Notes: a model not told the origin generated them from the sequence alone. A stretch of DNA of 62,743 nucleotides from a virus (IMGVR_UViG_3300030019_000034:1-62743), one strand, 5' to 3'; counted from the first letter of the stretch, positions 1 through 8,840 are shown. Translations and numbers: made by a program.

Positions 1-4
1 AAGG

Positions 5-694
5 TTATATTTCTTCAATAAACTTTTCAAACGCCTTTGGACCAAACCCTCGTTTTAATTTTTCTATATTATCAGAAGTATCTCCCATAATAACCTTATA
101 TAATAAAACCTCAAAAGGTTTTACGGGTATTACTTCAATTTCATCAGTATCTAAATATTTGTTCCAATAATTTTCATTTTCTGGGATACAATAAAGTTTC
201 AAATTTTTTGAATTATTATTGAACAAAGAAACATTTTCGTTCATTATTTGTCTAATGTCCGAATCTCCCGTTATGATAACCAAATTTTCGTATTTTACAC
301 TACCGAAATAAAGTGACCAAACATATAATAAATCATCTCCTTCGGCTCCCATAACTCTACTTACAATAATTCCCTTCTTTCTTAACAAAGATTCAAACTC
401 ATTTAAAGCGATAAGGAAATATTTATAAAACGTCTCTTTCACTTTAGTCAAAGAGTATTTATAATTATCATATATACTATATCGCCAAGAAGATGAATCT
501 ATTACAAACGCTACTTTATCTACATCCTCAAATTTTCTTAATGTAAAACATAAATCAATTACGCATTTACGAATCAAAACTTGAAGTTTTTCCTTATCTT
601 GAAGAATATCGGACATATCTTGATCTTTATAATAAGTAGAAAATATAGAAAAATTGCGATGGAATAAATAGTTCCCGTCAAATAATATATTCAT
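5..694 (-). CDS. 5'-3' exonuclease / flap endonuclease (T4 RNase H-like)
   Basis: Likely removes RNA primers and 5' flaps during lagging-strand synthesis. The 229-residue protein shows the FEN/PIN metal-site pattern: an Asp at residue 6 (LFDGN), FVIDSS near 66, AEGDDLL near 117-123 and GDSDIRQ near 143, followed by the helix-hairpin motif GDTSDN near 204 and GFGPKAF. The frame is open 20 codons further upstream (to 754), but Met21 is preferred because it sits just before the conserved first strand and follows an A-rich leader. It is shorter than T4 RNase H (about 305 aa) and ends soon after the hairpin. It is the last gene read before the window edge. Confidence 0.85.
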   Translation of the reverse strand: MNILFDGNYLFHRNFSIFSTYYKDQDMSDILQDKEKLQVLIRKCVIDLCFTLRKFEDVDKVAFVIDSSSWRYSIYDNYKYSLTKVKETFYKYFLIALNEFESLLRKKGIIVSRVMGAEGDDLLYVWSLYFGSVKYENLVIITGDSDIRQIMNENVSLFNNNSKNLKLYCIPENENYWNKYLDTDEIEVIPVKPFEVLLYKVIMGDTSDNIEKLKRGFGPKAFEKFIEEI

Positions 695-775
695 TTTTTT
701 ATTTTTAAAATTGTTATTAAAATAACTATGGAAGCTAAAATAAATAACCTCCATAATAGAATTATATAAACAAAC

Positions 776-1537
776 TTATTTCAAAAGTTTAACCTTACCC
801 GCTTTTTCTTTATACGACGAACTTACTTGTTTATGCAATTCAGTATTCTTCCCATCATTGAAACCGTTAGAATATGAATTATTAATTTTAGTTGTAAAAC
901 TACGCCCGTTAACGGGATGATACTTATGAGAAATATATTCTTCTATCTCATATTTATTTCTTACAACTAAAGAAGTAATCTTTGAACTCAAAACTTCATC
1001 TTCTTTTTTGTCTTTATCACTTTCTTCTTGAAGCTTATAATCTAAGCCGTCAGCACATCCTACTAAGTAGCTTCTTTGGTATTTATCTTTTCCAATAGGT
1101 CTATTAATATATTCCTCCGTCTTTTGATATTCCTTAAATCTAATTTTAGAAAGATAAACAAATTTATCTGAAAGAAAGTCGCGAAGCCACTTGACGGTTT
1201 CCAAATTTTCCTTTTTACCAAAGATTAACAAATTTTTAGTAGATTTATTTAAAGTAAAACATTTACAAAAATTCCATTTACAAATAACTGTTAAAAGCCT
1301 AAATTCCCAAATTCCTCCTATACTTTTATAAGTATAGCCGCTTGTCGGCTCTTCTAGCACATTATCTACTTTTTCGGTTTTTCTTTCTACCTCTTCCATA
1401 GATATATTATATTGAACTAAAAGTCTTTGAATAGCGGCAGCGGCGGCGTTAGCTTCTTCCTCTGATTTAATTTCCTTAGCTCCTTCATAAAGAGCTTTCA
1501 ATTTCTTCAATTTTCCTAATACATTATCTAATTCCAT
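776..1537 (-). CDS. DUF2786-domain protein
   Basis: 253 aa. The N-terminal 45 residues (LKKLKALYEGAK, then an Ala run and IQRLLVQYNISMEEV) match the helical DUF2786 repeat, which is common in phage and plasmid proteins of unknown function. The rest is an alpha/beta region with basic patches and a Lys/Asp-rich segment near 175-185; it may be the partner domain often found after DUF2786. The DNA-metabolism neighbours (FEN, RNR) do not fix its role. The N-terminal domain is fairly clear; the function is unknown. Confidence 0.7.
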   Translation of the reverse strand: MELDNVLGKLKKLKALYEGAKEIKSEEEANAAAAAIQRLLVQYNISMEEVERKTEKVDNVLEEPTSGYTYKSIGGIWEFRLLTVICKWNFCKCFTLNKSTKNLLIFGKKENLETVKWLRDFLSDKFVYLSKIRFKEYQKTEEYINRPIGKDKYQRSYLVGCADGLDYKLQEESDKDKKEDEVLSSKITSLVVRNKYEIEEYISHKYHPVNGRSFTTKINNSYSNGFNDGKNTELHKQVSSSYKEKAGKVKLLK

Positions 1538-1557
1538 AATAAAATATTATTATATGT

Positions 1558-1746
1558 TTATATTTTACGTAAATTTGCAACAAAAACTTTCCTAGAAGAT
1601 TCTCTATTTCTTTTGCACCAATCAAAATGAACTAAATAAAAATTGCTATCTAAAATTTCTGTTACAATCCCTGAAACTTCATCTTTTTTATCACAATTTT
1701 TAAAACCTTGATAAATTACTCTTTCTCCGACTAAAAATTTTTCCAT
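1558..1746 (-). CDS. Small SH3/KOW-like protein
   Basis: 62 aa. The pattern VGERVIYQGF...SGIVTEILDSNFYLVHFDW looks like a small SH3-type beta-barrel that often binds nucleic acid or protein. It starts after the usual AATATTATG leader. Function unknown. Confidence 0.6.
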   Translation of the reverse strand: MEKFLVGERVIYQGFKNCDKKDEVSGIVTEILDSNFYLVHFDWCKRNRESSRKVFVANLRKI

Positions 1747-1860
1747 AATATTATTCCTTTACATTTTGTTCGTATATTGATCTTTTTTGTTTCGTAATTA
1801 ATAGAATATTTCTTCATTATATTTTGCCCGTCATGCCGATAGCGAAGCGTAAATTATTAT

Positions 1861-2172
1861 TTAATAATTTCTTTTAATTGGTTTCTTTGCTTGTAATTCA
1901 AAAATAATTCTTCTTGAAGATAATTCATCGCTTCCTTCCTTGATTTCATATCCTCCGTACCAAATATTTGGTACTCTGAAATCTGATCCTTCAGGAGTAC
2001 TGCATGAAATACAATCAATTCTTATCGAACAATTTTGATCTGAAATAATATCCCCTAATTCAAACTTATGAGAAGATTCAACATATTCTTGAAGAATTGT
2101 TTCTTTTGCTATTCTTAAAGCTTGCATTTTAGCTACAAGAATTTGTTCAGCAGATAATTTTTTAGTTTCCAT
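1861..2172 (-). CDS. Hypothetical protein
   Basis: 103 aa and not recognised. An N-terminal helix (EQILVAKMQALRIAKETI) is followed by a beta-rich half with three Cys residues (near 49, 55 and 57). It lies in a run of small genes served by the promoter-containing gap near 2.75 kb. Confidence 0.6.
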   Translation of the reverse strand: METKKLSAEQILVAKMQALRIAKETILQEYVESSHKFELGDIISDQNCSIRIDCISCSTPEGSDFRVPNIWYGGYEIKEGSDELSSRRIIFELQAKKPIKRNY

Positions 2173-2200
2173 GATGTTTTGTTTAATAATTTATAATCTT

Positions 2201-2485
2201 CTAATCTTTCCAAGTGTAATCAATTACATATTCATATCCCATAGAAAGTTTCTTTACTTCCTTGTCCTCTCCCTTACAAACTAATGACTTATCTTTCCAT
2301 GTTTTCTTTTTATCCTCAGGAGAAAAAGTCATAGAATAAACTATATCGGTTTTAGTTCTTTGTACAACCTTTAAATCCATCATATTTCTTTGATCACTAT
2401 CCATTGTTTCAATAAATCTACTAATTTCATCAAGTACTATTGAATTCATACTGATGACGCTTACTATTAATTCTTGTTTAATCAT
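2201..2485 (-). CDS. Hypothetical protein
   Basis: 94 aa, not recognised. Hydrophobic N-terminal strand, amphipathic helix (DEISRFIETMDSD), then charged C-terminal half. No signal peptide or metal motif. Confidence 0.6.
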   Translation of the reverse strand: MIKQELIVSVISMNSIVLDEISRFIETMDSDQRNMMDLKVVQRTKTDIVYSMTFSPEDKKKTWKDKSLVCKGEDKEVKKLSMGYEYVIDYTWKD

Positions 2486-2520
2486 GATGTTTATATTTAA
2501 ATGTTTATATTATTAGTTGA

Positions 2521-2712
2521 TTAACCTCGTACTCCACCGTTGTATATTCTCTTTAATTTTCCATTACCATACTTTCTATAGTTAGGCGTATCTTCTTCGA
2601 ATAAACGGTATGCCTCTGCGATATTAGATGCGCAATAATTAATCTTCGCACGCCTACCCATTGAATCTATTATTTCGTAATAGTTATCTTGTTTTGATTT
2701 TAAAGTTTTCAT
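2521..2712 (-). CDS. Small basic hypothetical protein
   Basis: 63 aa, basic and not recognised. It is the first gene downstream of a well-formed promoter (see 2740-2830) and so is probably strongly or early expressed. Confidence 0.6.
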   Translation of the reverse strand: MKTLKSKQDNYYEIIDSMGRRAKINYCASNIAEAYRLFEEDTPNYRKYGNGKLKRIYNGGVRG

Positions 2713-2739
2713 AATCTTTATTCTTTAATTGTTTATATA

Positions 2740-2830
2740 TCTTTTCAACAATACAAATATACGGACTTCTTGTTAAAGAAAAAAACTTTTTGTTAATTAT
2801 TTTTGATTTTACCCAAAGATTTAACTTCTA
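2740..2830 (-). promoter_or_regulatory. Promoter copy A: upstream AAATCTTTGGG box plus -7 TATATTTG
   Basis: On the minus strand, AAATCTTTGGG is followed after exactly 50 bases by TATATTTG, which fits the Bacteroidota -7 consensus TAnnTTTG. A T-run lies about 20 bases upstream of that box. About 90 bp is nearly identical to the region before the gene at 20076-20477, and the same spacing recurs before the gene at 51201-51845. It drives the gene starting at 2712. Confidence 0.7.
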
Positions 2831-2841
2831 TTTAATAAAAT

Positions 2842-2862
2842 AAGGAGCTCAATGAGCTCCTT
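2842..2862 (-). terminator. Rho-independent terminator
   Basis: Perfect inverted repeat AAGGAGCTCA/TGAGCTCCTT followed on the minus strand by ATTTTATT. It ends the transcript of the gene at 2890-3171, just before promoter copy A. Confidence 0.75.
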
Positions 2863-2889
2863 ATAATGAAACAAAAATTAAAAAATGAA

Positions 2890-3171
2890 TCAAATATTTA
2901 AAATCAAATTATTTTGTTCAGAAAGTTCAACTAATTTTTTTTCTGTAGGAATCCAACCGCAAACAAATACTATTTTGAACCCTAGAGCTAAAGAAGCTTT
3001 ATGCCAAGCGGTCGTTAAAATCTTAAAACGTTTATCTTTCATATACATATCAAAATCAGATACAGATATTTCATAATAACCATCTTTAGAAAAAGTAGAA
3101 TATGAAATTACACCTTCTTTAAGACTTTCTATTTTCTTCAAAATATTTAATACAAACGCGTCTTTATTCAT
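2890..3171 (-). CDS. Hypothetical protein
   Basis: 93 aa, not recognised. Its start overlaps the stop of the RNR gene by 4 bases, so translation is probably coupled. A terminator follows at once, making it the last gene of the RNR transcript. Confidence 0.65.
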   Translation of the reverse strand: MNKDAFVLNILKKIESLKEGVISYSTFSKDGYYEISVSDFDMYMKDKRFKILTTAWHKASLALGFKIVFVCGWIPTEKKLVELSEQNNLILNI

Positions 3172-5093
3172 CTTATCTCACAAGCTCCTCCAGAACATCC
3201 TACAGCTACCATATCTCCAGAAAATATATCTCCTCTATCACTCATTATAGAATGAAAGTCAACTCCATTTTTATCAATATACTCTTTGATAGAATTGAAT
3301 TCATTTTTGGTTTCCTTAGAAGAAAGTCTCTGGAATGGAGCGTTATCATAGATTTGATCACCGTGTTTAGGCAATAAAGAAACTCCCGTAAATAAATAGT
3401 CATTAGTAAATAAAACAGAAGCTACTTCATCCCATTCTTCATCTGAAACTTCAACTGTTGCCGAAACATTATTTGGTATAGTTTTATTTTCTAAACTTCC
3501 TTTGTTTATCCAATAATGTTTTACCATACTTATAAATTTCAAATGTTCAATAGCTGTTACATCATCTTTAACTACCAAATCTTTATTCATTGATTCGATA
3601 GGGAAACTAATAACCGCTTCATCCCCTCTTAATACTTTTACCAAAGGAGTATCTTTCAATGCTTTGAACTCTGGACTATAAGTTTTAATCCTAACTCTTC
3701 TAATATATTTATGAGCGTGAGCAGGATGTATCCCACTACAATATAATCCCAAAATGCTTGAAGCGTTCCCCGACGGCTTTATAGTAGTACAAGTTCGGCT
3801 TTTATTTATACCAAACTCTAAAGCATATTTAATATTGGTTTTCGCTACTATCTTAGCCCCCTCTCTTAATATCTCACCTCTTAAGATAGGATTGGCATAA
3901 ATGCCTGTAATGCTCACTCCAATAGCTCTATCTCGTTCAGCTATCTCCTGAGAAGATGAAGAAAGATATTTAAAATCAGTATAAAGTGATTGCATAGTTG
4001 CTACAAAAGAAGCTATTTCGCAAACTTCAAAAAAGTCTTCTTTGGTTTTAACTCTCTCGGCATTAATTTCTACCAAATTGCAAAATGCGAAACCCGTTTT
4101 TCCATTTATATTAGGTTTCATTACAATCTCGGCACAGGGATTAACCGTATACTCAAAATTCTTTACATTTACAAATCCAGGCTCCCCAAATTGTCTTATT
4201 ACAGATAACTTTTCCTTAAGCTCTTGATATTTCAACGGTTTATCTAAGGATGTAAGTATACTATTATTGGCCATAGCTCTTTGAGAATTTTCTTCCCACC
4301 AATTACCTGTTTTGGCTCTCATCATCAGTTCATCTTCTTTATCAAATAGAGCTATCATAGCTGAACGACGAACTCCCCCGCTAACTACACTATCGGCGAT
4401 ATAGCAAATTATATCATGTATTTCTATGCTCTTAAGCTTTCTTCCTTGAGCTAATAACATTACTTCTTTTATTTTATTATGAGCCTTTATTAATGGCTCT
4501 GGTCCAGGAGCAACAAATTTATTATCAATAAGTTCTCCCTCTTTTCTTATCTTGCCAAAATACATATCTGGTAATTCTCCTTCAAATAGAGAATTCATTA
4601 ACTCCTTTATAGAATCTCCCCAACCTTCTATCGAATCTTCAACTACAAATAAGTTCCTTCTTTCTCCGCTATTTTTCTTCACTTCGGGAAGTTTGTTTAT
4701 ATAATCCTTATGTAAAGAATATCCAACTCCGCAACCACACAATAACAAATACATTATTTCTCCAAAAACTTCAACTCTATCAATGTATGTGCTACAACAA
4801 TTATACATCTTAGTCTCATGTTTCAAAATTCCGCTATTTTTATTTGGAGAAGCAAATTGCCTACCTCGTTGAGAAGAAAGTATTTTCTTATCATACTCAA
4901 GTTCCTTCGCCTTAAGTATCATCCCCCCTACATCAGAAGTAAACAAGTTTAACTCAGAAAGTTTAATTTCGTGCATATTATATATCCTATCTATCGTTTC
5001 TCTCCAATCTTCCAAATTACCATCTGACTTTCTCTGAGAATACTTAGAAAGAAATACATAATCCGCTAATAAATCAATACCACTCTTTTCCAT
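3168..5093 (-). CDS. Adenosylcobalamin-dependent ribonucleotide reductase (class II)
   Basis: Reduces ribonucleotides to deoxyribonucleotides using adenosylcobalamin. The 641-aa protein fits the monomeric triphosphate reductase type. Visible motifs: MYNCCSTY (C99/C100), CGCGVGYSLH, SGGVRRSAM near 238, the active-site NPCAEI with C320 and E322, FCNLVEIN with C338, and TIKPSGNASS. The C-terminal CSGGAC (C633 and C638) matches the shuttle thiol pair that re-reduces the active site. No radical-generating small subunit or glycyl-radical activase is nearby, as expected for class II. It relies on cobalamin from the host or surroundings. The ferritin-like gene is immediately upstream. Confidence 0.92.
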   Translation of the reverse strand: MEKSGIDLLADYVFLSKYSQRKSDGNLEDWRETIDRIYNMHEIKLSELNLFTSDVGGMILKAKELEYDKKILSSQRGRQFASPNKNSGILKHETKMYNCCSTYIDRVEVFGEIMYLLLCGCGVGYSLHKDYINKLPEVKKNSGERRNLFVVEDSIEGWGDSIKELMNSLFEGELPDMYFGKIRKEGELIDNKFVAPGPEPLIKAHNKIKEVMLLAQGRKLKSIEIHDIICYIADSVVSGGVRRSAMIALFDKEDELMMRAKTGNWWEENSQRAMANNSILTSLDKPLKYQELKEKLSVIRQFGEPGFVNVKNFEYTVNPCAEIVMKPNINGKTGFAFCNLVEINAERVKTKEDFFEVCEIASFVATMQSLYTDFKYLSSSSQEIAERDRAIGVSITGIYANPILRGEILREGAKIVAKTNIKYALEFGINKSRTCTTIKPSGNASSILGLYCSGIHPAHAHKYIRRVRIKTYSPEFKALKDTPLVKVLRGDEAVISFPIESMNKDLVVKDDVTAIEHLKFISMVKHYWINKGSLENKTIPNNVSATVEVSDEEWDEVASVLFTNDYLFTGVSLLPKHGDQIYDNAPFQRLSSKETKNEFNSIKEYIDKNGVDFHSIMSDRGDIFSGDMVAVGCSGGACEIR

Positions 5094-5100
5094 ATATTTT

Positions 5101-5658
5101 TTATTTTTTTTGTTCTTTTAATAAATCAAGATGAACATTCTCATCAGCTACTATTTTTGAAATTAATTGAAGGGCTATTTTAACAGTATTCGTTTCCTCT
5201 ACCTTTTTTAACTTAACTTCTATTTTCCCATAAAATTCTATGGCCTTTTCTTCTGCCTTAATTGCTATTTGTACCGCTTCTTTAGAATCTTTCCCAATAG
5301 TTACGCTTGAATTATTAAATTTTTGGTCAATTCTTCCTCCTATTTTTTTTATAAAATCGCAAAGTTTGGAATAATGCTTCATTTCCGTTAAAGCTATTCC
5401 CAACATTAATTCTCCAATATCTTCAAAAGTAGATTCTTGAGAAGTGTACATATGTATAGAAGTTAATTCAGAAAAATCATTTTGTCCATTATTAGCCGAA
5501 TAAAACCATTCCGCTAAAACTCCGTCGTCAGATTTTGCTTTATTAAAACTAGGATATTCAATCTTAGAATCATTATACTTCATAACATTTACTAAAGCGT
5601 CGGTTAAATTATCAACGGCATTAGTTTTTTCGTTTTTCTTTAAAATAAATTCTTCCAT
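5101..5658 (-). CDS. Ferritin-like four-helix protein (diiron or dimanganese)
   Basis: 185 aa. The ligand pattern of a ferritin-like four-helix bundle is visible: a Glu in DFSELTSIH, an E-x-x-H in LTEMKHYS, a Glu in KAEEKAIEFY and an E-x-x-H in ADENVHLDLL. This suits a rubrerythrin or Mn-catalase-type di-metal site. It sits 7 bases upstream of the B12-dependent RNR and is probably co-transcribed. A peroxide-detoxifying or metal-storage role is possible. It is too short and lacks the sequence features of a class I RNR R2 subunit. The fold call is fairly sure; the substrate is unknown. Confidence 0.7.
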   Translation of the reverse strand: MEEFILKKNEKTNAVDNLTDALVNVMKYNDSKIEYPSFNKAKSDDGVLAEWFYSANNGQNDFSELTSIHMYTSQESTFEDIGELMLGIALTEMKHYSKLCDFIKKIGGRIDQKFNNSSVTIGKDSKEAVQIAIKAEEKAIEFYGKIEVKLKKVEETNTVKIALQLISKIVADENVHLDLLKEQKK

Positions 5659-5707
5659 ATTTTTTTACTTTTTATAGATGAATTATTCTTACTATTTAAT
5701 AAAATTA

Positions 5708-5737
5708 ATTGGGGCGGTCAATTAAGTCCGTCCCAAT
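5708..5737 (-). terminator. Terminator after the dUTPase gene
   Basis: Inverted repeat ATTGGGACGG/CCGCCCCAAT (one internal mismatch) followed by a T-rich tract on the minus strand, downstream of the dUTPase stop. Confidence 0.65.
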
Positions 5738-5763
5738 AACATAACATTATAAACATTTTAATA

Positions 5764-6204
5764 TCATATCCCTGTATGACCAAAACCTCCTGCGCCACGT
5801 TCAGTTTTTTCGGTAAAAAAAGATTCAAATTCAAATGTCGCTTGAACTACATTTTCTACAAAAACAAACTGAGCAATTCTTTCTCCTCTTATAAAAGAAA
5901 CTGATTCATCACCCTCGTTTATTAATAAAATATTGCATTCCCCCTGATAATCAGAATCAATTGTTCCAGGAGAATTAATGCAAGTCACCCCATATTTAAG
6001 AGCTAAACCGCTTCTTGGTCTAACTTGAACTTCAACGTCTTCGGGAAGTTGCATATAAATTCCTGTATGTATAAGTTTTCTTTCTCTGGGCTTAAGAATA
6101 AAATCTTCATTAGATTTAACATCTGCGCCAGAACTTCTGGGAGTTGAATAAAATGGAACCTGTCCGCCATCCTTCAAAATAATCTTAATAACTCTTTGTT
6201 TCAT
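5764..6204 (-). CDS. dut: dUTP diphosphatase
   Basis: Hydrolyses dUTP to dUMP and pyrophosphate, keeping uracil out of DNA and feeding thymidylate synthase. The 146-aa size is normal for the trimeric enzyme. Conserved motifs in order: SSGADVKS (24-31), RPRSGLALKYG (62-72), GTIDSDYQGE (80-89, with the catalytic Asp), RGERIAQF (106-113) and the C-terminal arm RGAGGFGHTG (136-145). It follows the terminase gene and is closed by its own terminator. Confidence 0.95.
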   Translation of the reverse strand: MKQRVIKIILKDGGQVPFYSTPRSSGADVKSNEDFILKPRERKLIHTGIYMQLPEDVEVQVRPRSGLALKYGVTCINSPGTIDSDYQGECNILLINEGDESVSFIRGERIAQFVFVENVVQATFEFESFFTEKTERGAGGFGHTGI

Positions 6205-6275
6205 TTTTTATTATTTTTTTTGTTTTTAATTCTTCCTAAAATATAACCTTGATATAGTTTTTATCTCTTCTATTA

Positions 6276-7970
6276 TTAACCAATAAACGTATATTTGAAA
6301 CCAGTTGTTATTAAATTTGCCGCTAATTTAGCCAACCAAAATGAAGAACTTATATCGTCATGATCTGAAACACTTTGTAACCCATGTTCTGTAAATGCTA
6401 CTGAACCTAAATCACTAAAAATCAAATCTTTGGCATTTTGAGAATATGCATCTCCAACAGGTATATGTATTTTGCCCCTTTCCATATCTATGGCCAACCC
6501 TGGCCAACCTGTTTTAAGATCATATTTATCTATTCCCGTAGTATGCCCGACTACCGGCAACCCCTGCTTATCTGATTCTTGAACAAATATTTGTTGAAAA
6601 GTATTTTGTTCCATCACAATAGTATTAGGTCTGAATCTAGCATTTAGCCCCTTTAAAATTTGCATTTGTTCATGAAATGTTTTGCCCTTATCTCGGTACA
6701 TATTTAATAACCATCTCTCTCCCGTATCTCCATCAACTCCCCAAGTTGTAAATACAGTATAATCTGCTCCAACATTCGCTGAAATAGCGAAGTCACATCC
6801 CATTACTACCTTATCGAATTTTATTGGAAAATCGTCTCTATTCCTAACTAACGTATAATTTTCCATTCTTAATAAAGAACGCTCAAGAATATTTAATGGA
6901 AATATAGAAGATTCATTTGTAATAGGTCTACATAAATTTTCTCTTGAAAATATTATATTTCCTTGACTTTGTTTTTTATCCATAAGGTCAGAAAAACTCC
7001 AACGTTGTGGCCATAAAATTCTTCCATCTGGAAATATTGCTGGGTATTCTATTACAAACCAACCTTTTTCGTCTTTTGTTGCCTTACTTTTTAAATCGCC
7101 GTATAAATCAGCCGCATGGAATGGAGTTCCTACTACAATTATTTGACCTCCCGGAACAAGCATATTCATAATAACAGAATGAAAATAATCAGTGCTCTTC
7201 TGACGTTGTAAAGAGCTATATATTACGTTATCTTTCAATCCGTCATCAACTACTATCCAATACGGGTGAGCACCACGTACGGATGACCCAAAACCCTTAC
7301 AGGTTAATCTCGCTCCGTTCTTACAAGATATATTAGTACTTGCCCACGCTCCATCATTTCTTGAGTTCGGATAGAGCCTATCTTTCAATATGTCATTCCC
7401 TTCGATAGTCCCCTTAAGAATTTCCATTAAATCTACAGACTGTTGCAAAGAATAACTAAATAAATATCCACGATTAGAATTTGACTTTGAAGGTCTTGCT
7501 GAAAATCTTCCGCTTTTAGGCTTAGAATATTTGTATAATTGCCAAGCGGGATAAGCATTGGAAAAATAAAAAGACTTTCCGTGATCTCTAGCTGCATTTA
7601 TACATAACTTTCTATGCCTATGAACAAGGTCTCCCCACTCTAAATGATGCCAAGATAACTGAAAATCAGGCATAACCGACGTTATAAAATAAGTCAAATT
7701 TCTTGACCTTAAAACCTCTTCTATAGAAAGTGAAAGTCTTTCTTCATATTTAGGAGAAAAATCAATATTGGGGTCTCCTGTGAACATTACTTGATAGGCG
7801 TCTTTCATTAAATTATCAATCACCCAATCAATATCTCCCTGAGAACCTTGCATTAATTCTAAAACGCCCTTATCATCCATTCCGTCGATTATTTCATCAA
7901 CGACGTCAAGGCATTCTAACCTATGCATAGGAGATTGAAGAAGAGTGACATTTGAACCTATATCTAACAT
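6276..7970 (-). CDS. Terminase large subunit (ATPase and nuclease)
   Basis: Motor that cuts concatemeric DNA and pumps it into proheads. The 564-aa protein has a Walker A-type loop NAARDHGKSF near 125-134, a Walker B-like YWIVVDDGLKD near 238-247 and a coupling motif GTPFHAAD near 281. The RNase H-fold nuclease domain begins with VVMGCDFAIS near 388-397 and has further Asp residues (GADYTVFTTW). It resembles T4 gp17 in length and order. No confident small subunit is adjacent; the next gene upstream (8058-8804) is a weak candidate. Confidence 0.9.
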   Translation of the reverse strand: MLDIGSNVTLLQSPMHRLECLDVVDEIIDGMDDKGVLELMQGSQGDIDWVIDNLMKDAYQVMFTGDPNIDFSPKYEERLSLSIEEVLRSRNLTYFITSVMPDFQLSWHHLEWGDLVHRHRKLCINAARDHGKSFYFSNAYPAWQLYKYSKPKSGRFSARPSKSNSNRGYLFSYSLQQSVDLMEILKGTIEGNDILKDRLYPNSRNDGAWASTNISCKNGARLTCKGFGSSVRGAHPYWIVVDDGLKDNVIYSSLQRQKSTDYFHSVIMNMLVPGGQIIVVGTPFHAADLYGDLKSKATKDEKGWFVIEYPAIFPDGRILWPQRWSFSDLMDKKQSQGNIIFSRENLCRPITNESSIFPLNILERSLLRMENYTLVRNRDDFPIKFDKVVMGCDFAISANVGADYTVFTTWGVDGDTGERWLLNMYRDKGKTFHEQMQILKGLNARFRPNTIVMEQNTFQQIFVQESDKQGLPVVGHTTGIDKYDLKTGWPGLAIDMERGKIHIPVGDAYSQNAKDLIFSDLGSVAFTEHGLQSVSDHDDISSSFWLAKLAANLITTGFKYTFIG

Positions 7971-8000
7971 AATTACGATTATTCTTTTTATACAACAAAA

Positions 8001-8033
8001 GCTAACGAGAGAAATATTATAAATCTCGTTAGC
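8001..8033 (-). terminator. Terminator hairpin between 8058-8804 and the terminase gene
   Basis: Perfect 10-bp inverted repeat GCTAACGAGA/TCTCGTTAGC followed on the minus strand by TTTTGTTG. It lies between two genes of the same strand, so it may be a partial terminator. Confidence 0.65.
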
Positions 8034-8057
8034 TCTATTATTTATACTTGAAAATAC

Positions 8058-8804
8058 TTACTTACCGTACTTAATTCTCTTATGTATAAGAATCTCTAAA
8101 TTTATACGAGCTTCGGATTGTTCTTTATAGGTTAAAGTGTTGTCCGAAGCTATCGACGAATTATATCTAAGAATGTCATTATTCAATACATCGCAAATGG
8201 ACATAATTTCCTTTTCGATAGATTTATGGCAACTCTTCTTATCGAAATTTAATTTGAACTCATAATTCCCCTTAGTAAATTCTACCAATCCAAATGCTCT
8301 CAATAATTCTAGTATCTTACTAGCATTACTGTGAGTAAGATTTGTTTTCTTTACCACTTCTACTCTCGTGAAAATTCGGTCTTCGGATGATTCGATAGCT
8401 CCGTTAACCGTTAGAATATTCCAAAGTTTCTGACACTGTTGTTCAGCGTGAATACGATTTGAAGTATCATCTAAAAATTCGCCTATACTTTTTGCTTTAG
8501 GCTCTTTAGTCTTAAGATAATCAAATATGATTCTATCTTCAAGAACTACCACTTCAACTCCATTTCGTTTCGAAGAATCTAAAACATCTTTTGAAACTCT
8601 AGGATTCAAACACGACAATAAAATAACAGACTGTTCGGGAGAAAGTTGTTGTTTAACTTCAGGTTGTACTTCCTTTTTACTTAAAAATGAAGATTTTTCA
8701 ACCTCTTTAATCTTTTCTTTTTCCATCTTAGCAGCTTCAATTTCAGCTTTTGTTCTCCTTTTTCTTTTCTTAGGAGTTTCTTGGTTATTCAATTCATTTG
8801 GCAT
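8058..8804 (-). CDS. Putative winged-helix DNA-binding protein
   Basis: 248 aa. A strongly basic N-terminus (PKKRKRRTKAEIEAAKMEK) leads into a middle domain of unknown fold. A winged-helix-like segment near 145-185 follows (FTRVEVVKKTNLTHSNASKI, then a hydrophobic wing). It could be a transcription regulator, or a small terminase subunit given that the large subunit comes next. A hairpin separates the two genes. No firm family was recognised. Confidence 0.6.
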   Translation of the reverse strand: MPNELNNQETPKKRKRRTKAEIEAAKMEKEKIKEVEKSSFLSKKEVQPEVKQQLSPEQSVILLSCLNPRVSKDVLDSSKRNGVEVVVLEDRIIFDYLKTKEPKAKSIGEFLDDTSNRIHAEQQCQKLWNILTVNGAIESSEDRIFTRVEVVKKTNLTHSNASKILELLRAFGLVEFTKGNYEFKLNFDKKSCHKSIEKEIMSICDVLNNDILRYNSSIASDNTLTYKEQSEARINLEILIHKRIKYGK

Positions 8805-8840
8805 AATAATTTTTATTTGTTATTCATTATAACTTTGTTA
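8805..8840 (-). promoter_or_regulatory. Recurrent leader motif AACAAAGTTATA
   Basis: On the minus strand AACAAAGTTATAATG lies about 30 bases before the ATG at 8804 and overlaps the stop of the upstream gene. The same motif (consensus AACAAAGTTATA) precedes starts at 9500, 11510, 14001, 17369, 19626, 23452 and 38179. It is a candidate phage-specific promoter, but its partly palindromic form also allows a processing or operator site. Confidence 0.4.

Noticed and set aside
1735-1822. 28-codon frame in the gap upstream of 1746
   Set aside because: It runs into the next gene in another frame and has no supporting features.
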